Positions 7,785-10,347 of a stretch of DNA of 10,347 nt are shown here, in pieces. The stretch comes from Bacilli bacterium (GTDB lineage: Bacteria; Bacillota_I; Bacilli_A; RF39; UBA660), in the NCBI GenBank assembly GCA_900753325.1, contig CAADYO010000003.1, positions 1 to 10,347 on the forward strand, read 5' to 3'. The notes under the pieces are model-generated. The model saw only the letters and a program-made list of their open reading frames with translations. It did not search any database and was not told the origin of the DNA. The position numbers and the translations under genes are program-made. How positions within the stretch are numbered: position 1 is the first letter of the stretch; each line of letters opens with the position of its first letter.

Positions 7785-8987
7785 ATGAAAAAGATGTACT
7801 TAAAGGTTGTATCTATATTAGTGATTGCAACAGTAATATTAAATACAGTATCAATATCGTATGCAGCATCGAGCATTAGTAGCCAAAAAAATGAATTAAA
7901 TCAAAAAATACAGGAAACGAAAGATAATTTAAATGAAGTAAATAGTCAAAAAGAAGAATCACAAAACAAAGTTAATGATTTATCTAGTCAGATAGATTCA
8001 TATGAATCACAAATTAGTTCTTTAAAAAGTGAGATAGAAACAAAAACAAACGAAGTTAACGAATTACAGAAACAACTAGATGAGTTAGAAGCAGAAAGAG
8101 AAAAGAATCAAAGTTTATTAGATGAAAGATTAGTTACATTATATGAATCTGGAGAGGTTTCATATTTAGATATGTTGTTATCTTCTGCTGATTTAACAGA
8201 ATTTATATCTAGTTATTATATGATAGAAACTTTAACAGCCGCAGATAAAGAATTAATTCAAAATTTAGAGAATGACAAGAAAGAGATAGCTGAGACGCAA
8301 GAAAAAGTAAATGCTAGTTTAAGTGAAATAGAGACAAAGAAAACCGAATTAGAGGGTATACAAACAGAGTTAAATAAAGCAAAAAATCAAGAACAAACAA
8401 AAGTTGATAAATTAACAGAGCAATCCCATGCCTTAGAAAGTGATGTAGAAGAATACGAGAAGAAAATGAAAGAGCTTGATGCAAAGGAAAAAGCTCAAGA
8501 AGCAGCTTTACAAAAAAAATATGAAGAAGCCAAGAAGAAAGCAGAACAAGGAAATTCTTCAGGTTCAAGTTCTTCTAGTACAGGAGGTTCTGTAAGTTCA
8601 CAAGGATTTATAAGACCAGTTAAGAGTGGAAGCATTACAGCTACAATGTATTATTCTAGTGGAAAATATCATGGTGCTGTAGACTTTGGTGTATCAGTAG
8701 GAACACCAGTTTATGCAGCAGCAGATGGAATTGTAGTTACATCTACTTGGGGTGGTTCAGATAGTTATGGATATTACATAAAAATAAAACATTATAATGG
8801 GCTATATACATTATATGCACATGGTTCATCATTAGTCGCAAGCGTAGGACAAGAAGTAAAACGAGGACAACTAATAATGTATTCAGGTAATACAGGAAAT
8901 TCAACAGGACCTCATTTACATTTTGAGGTAAGAAAATCACCAGGAGGATATAGCAATAGAGTTAATCCACTAGACTATTTGCCATAG
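7785..8987 (+). CDS. Secreted coiled-coil M23 peptidoglycan endopeptidase, likely FtsEX client 2
   Basis: This 400-residue paralogue of the preceding gene has the same plan: signal peptide (1-27, ending SISYA), coiled coil (about 29-254) and M23 domain (about 277-398). The mid-coil segment LLDERLVTLYESGEVSYLD (111-129) and LLSSADLTEF align with the first protein. Active-site residues are intact: H296 and D300 in HGAVD, H346 in YAHG, H377 and H379 in HLH. Differences are a more Lys/Glu-rich coil and a Gly/Ser linker (about 256-274) that would let the peptidase swing. The M23 domain reads HGAVDFGV where the first has HSGIDIPA. The ribosome site is GGAGG (7773-7777). It lies 24 bases after the first hydrolase and is the last gene before the strong terminator. 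Confidence 0.92.
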   Translation: MKKMYLKVVSILVIATVILNTVSISYAASSISSQKNELNQKIQETKDNLNEVNSQKEESQNKVNDLSSQIDSYESQISSLKSEIETKTNEVNELQKQLDELEAEREKNQSLLDERLVTLYESGEVSYLDMLLSSADLTEFISSYYMIETLTAADKELIQNLENDKKEIAETQEKVNASLSEIETKKTELEGIQTELNKAKNQEQTKVDKLTEQSHALESDVEEYEKKMKELDAKEKAQEAALQKKYEEAKKKAEQGNSSGSSSSSTGGSVSSQGFIRPVKSGSITATMYYSSGKYHGAVDFGVSVGTPVYAAADGIVVTSTWGGSDSYGYYIKIKHYNGLYTLYAHGSSLVASVGQEVKRGQLIMYSGNTGNSTGPHLHFEVRKSPGGYSNRVNPLDYLP

Positions 8988-9000
8988 TTAGATGGGGCTT

Positions 9001-9029
9001 AGGGATTTGGGGACGGTCCTTAAATCCCT
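9001..9029 (+). terminator. Strong intrinsic terminator of the ftsEX-M23 operon
   Basis: AGGGATTTGGGGA (9001-9013) and TCCTTAAATCCCT (9017-9029) pair into a 13-bp stem, counting two G-U pairs, around a CGG loop. TTTTAATTAAATTT follows. The hairpin starts 13 bases after the stop codon of the second hydrolase. Its core, GGGGACGGTCC, resembles palindromic sequences that recur between genes in many Bacillota, so it could also be a dispersed repeat used as a terminator. Confidence 0.85.
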
Positions 9030-9051
9030 TTTAATTAAATTTAAACATAAA

Positions 9052-9087
9052 AACCGCTACATAAGAATAAAAACTTAAGTAGCGGTT
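9052..9087. terminator. Second hairpin upstream of lemA, best tail on the minus strand
   Basis: AACCGCTAC (9052-9060) pairs with GTAGCGGTT (9079-9087). After an A-A mismatch, TAAG/CTTA extends the stem by 4 bp around an 8-base loop. On the minus strand the stem runs straight into TTTTT, a classic terminator tail. On the plus strand it is followed by ATATTAAATATT. It may be a bidirectional terminator or an RNA leader structure for lemA. I see no clear lemA promoter between it and the gene. Confidence 0.6.
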
Positions 9088-9120
9088 ATATTAAATATTA
9101 AAGAACAAGGGGGACTTGGT

Positions 9121-9696
9121 ATGAAAAAATCAACAATAGTAATTATAGTAGTTGTTGTTATATTAGTAGCAATAATTGCTGGTTTAGTTTCTAACTATAA
9201 TGGGGTAGTTAGCTTATCAGAAGAAGTTGATAATAAATTTGCTACAATTGATACTATGTTACAAAGAAGAGCAGATTTAATACCAAATTTAGTAAATACA
9301 GTAAAAGGGTACACAAACCAAGAACAAGCTGTTATAGATTCAGTAACAGATGCAAGAGCAAAATTAGCAGGAGCAAATTCTGTAGGGGAAAAAGCCAATG
9401 CTGACCAAGAATTGAGCACTGCATTAAGTAATTTACTAGTAGTTGTAGAAAATTATCCAGATTTAAAATCATCACAAAATTTTATTAATTTATCAGATGA
9501 ATTGGCTGGCACAGAAAATCGTATAGCAACAGCAAGAAAAGATTATAATGATGCTGTAAAAGAATATAATACAAAAATAAAAAGATTTCCTACAAATATA
9601 GTATCTGGAATGTTCGGATATGGAGAAAAAGAATACTTCCAAGCATCAGAAGGAAGCGAGGAGGTACCAACTGTTGACTTCAATACTGTACAATAA
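9121..9696 (+). CDS. lemA: LemA family protein
   Basis: The 191-residue protein has one N-terminal membrane helix (about 5-24) and then a long helical domain. Family hallmarks are VDNKFATIDTMLQRRADLIPN (start of the domain, 36-56), the NLLVVVENYPDLKSSQNF stretch (about 104-121), ENRIATARKDYND (132-144) and the end motif RFPTNIVSGMFGY (155-167). The length and layout are normal for LemA. The biochemical role of LemA is not established; it is often encoded next to a TPM-domain protein, as here. The start is supported by AAGGGGG (9107-9113), seven bases before the ATG. The last 23 bases overlap the TPM gene if that gene uses its TTG start, so the two are likely translated together. Confidence 0.93.
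   Translation: MKKSTIVIIVVVVILVAIIAGLVSNYNGVVSLSEEVDNKFATIDTMLQRRADLIPNLVNTVKGYTNQEQAVIDSVTDARAKLAGANSVGEKANADQELSTALSNLLVVVENYPDLKSSQNFINLSDELAGTENRIATARKDYNDAVKEYNTKIKRFPTNIVSGMFGYGEKEYFQASEGSEEVPTVDFNTVQ
9658..9664 (+). promoter_or_regulatory. Ribosome site that sets the TPM gene start at TTG 9674
   Basis: GAGGAGG lies inside the 3' end of lemA, nine bases before a TTG codon at 9674. No comparable site precedes the upstream in-frame ATG at 9620, and starting there would put 18 hydrophilic, basic residues ahead of the signal peptide. The TTG start is therefore preferred. Confidence 0.8.
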
Positions 9697-10294
9697 AAAA
9701 ATTAAATATATATTAATTTTAGCCATTTTTTCTATAGTGTTAGTTACTAATAGCTCATATGCTATTGTTTCACAAACAAGAGAATTTTATGTTAATGATT
9801 CAGCAAATTTATTGTCTGATGAAACAGAAGACTATATAATCAATATGAATAAAACATTAGAAGAACAAACCGGTGCACAAATAGTAGTTGTTACAGTTAA
9901 AAATCTAGAAGGACAATCTTTAGAAGAATATGCTACAGAATTATTTAGAGAATATGGAATTGGAGACAAAGAAAAGAATAATGGAGTTCTTTTACTGTGC
10001 GCATATGAAGAAAGGCAATTTAGAATAGAAGTAGGATATGGTCTTGAAGGAACTTTAACAGATGGAAAAACTGGTAGAATTCAAGATGAATATATAATTC
10101 CATACCTTAAAGAAAATAATTTTAATAATGGAATAAGAAATGGATTTAATGCTGTATTAAAAGAAGTAGAAAATGAGTATGGCATTACAATTGAAGGTGC
10201 AGAAGAAGGAAATGTAGTAGGAACAACAAATGCAAGAACAAATGTAGCTAGCAAGGTAGCACCTATAATATACCCTATAATGTGGACACAATAA
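9674..10294 (+). CDS. Secreted TPM-domain protein (YgcG-like), C-terminus apparently truncated
   Basis: Starting at TTG, the 206-residue product has a signal peptide (1-30, basic KKIK then hydrophobic, ending SSYA) and a TPM domain (about 38-165). Recognisable parts are FYVNDSANLLSDE, TGAQIVVVTV, NNGVLLL and the conserved RIEVGYGLEGTLTD stretch (117-130). TPM proteins paired with LemA usually continue into a transmembrane helix and a Gly-rich tail that anchor the domain. Here the helix seems to start at VAPIIYPI and stops at once with MWTQ and a TAA. The last codons coincide with sequence resembling a mobile-element end (from about 10281), so the gene was probably longer and has been interrupted. 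The product might be released from the membrane or be non-functional. TPM domains have been tied to phosphatase activity and photosystem repair in plants; the role here is unknown. Confidence 0.82.
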   Translation: MTSILYNKKIKYILILAIFSIVLVTNSSYAIVSQTREFYVNDSANLLSDETEDYIINMNKTLEEQTGAQIVVVTVKNLEGQSLEEYATELFREYGIGDKEKNNGVLLLCAYEERQFRIEVGYGLEGTLTDGKTGRIQDEYIIPYLKENNFNNGIRNGFNAVLKEVENEYGITIEGAEEGNVVGTTNARTNVASKVAPIIYPIMWTQ

Positions 10295-10347
10295 AAAAAG
10301 GGTACCCAATATTGTGTGCATAATAAAAAGGTATAAAAAACCTAAAA
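10281..10347. mobile_element. Possible terminus of an insertion element (partial, at window edge)
   Basis: From TGTGGACACA (10281) to the window end the sequence is non-coding and repeat-rich. TGTGGACACAATAAAAA followed by GGGTACC is echoed at 10315-10333 as TGTGCATAATAAAAAGGTA. CACAATA (10287-10293) is inverted at 10310-10316 (TATTGTG), and GGGTACCC (10300-10307) is a palindrome. This begins exactly where the TPM reading frame loses family-like sequence. A TG start and repeated binding-site-like motifs are what insertion-sequence ends look like, but no transposase is in the window and I cannot name a family. Confidence 0.35.

Noticed and set aside
9620..9673. ATG 9620 as the start of the TPM gene
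   Set aside because: There is no ribosome site, it adds 18 charged residues before a clear signal peptide, and it would deepen the overlap with lemA to 77 bases.

Overview
The window is AT-rich DNA from a Gram-positive, low-GC bacterium, most likely a member of the Clostridia (Bacillota). The evidence is strong GGAGG-type ribosome sites before nearly every gene, an LPKTG sortase-anchored surface protein, a transketolase split into two subunits, FtsEX followed by Gram-positive-style coiled-coil hydrolases, and a heavy preference for A/T-ending codons. The species cannot be named from the sequence. Apart from two tRNA genes on the minus strand, every gene runs on the plus strand.

Layout. Bases 1-176 hold two tRNA-Gly(UCC) genes with identical bodies, read leftwards from one consensus promoter at 198-226. 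Next come a dCMP deaminase gene (394-897) and a large gene for a secreted papain-family (C1) protease with a lectin-like domain, an Asn/Thr repeat linker and a sortase signal (974-3061). A hairpin at 3072-3101 separates it from a split transketolase (3147-4893), whose subunit genes overlap by 8 bases. A putative promoter at 4915-4943 then drives a cell-wall remodelling operon: ftsE, ftsX and two secreted coiled-coil M23 peptidases (4991-8987). A strong terminator (9001-9029) closes it. The last pair is lemA and a gene for a secreted TPM-domain protein (9121-10294).

How the genes work together. FtsEX is a membrane ATPase complex that, in the bacteria studied, switches peptidoglycan hydrolases on through their coiled-coil parts. 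The two M23 proteins directly downstream are the obvious clients, and both keep every catalytic residue. LemA and TPM-domain genes are commonly paired, but the function of the pair is poorly defined. The C1 protease is predicted to be displayed on the cell wall. The deaminase supplies dUMP for thymidylate synthesis, and the transketolase serves the non-oxidative pentose phosphate pathway.

Most notable points. (1) FtsEX is followed by two intact, paralogous M23 hydrolases. (2) The TPM gene ends abruptly, without the usual C-terminal membrane segment, exactly where sequence resembling the end of an insertion element begins. (3) The window starts inside a tRNA repeat and ends in this repeat-like sequence, so it may be a whole contig broken at repeats. 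I found no convincing wholly new system; the remaining observations are smaller.
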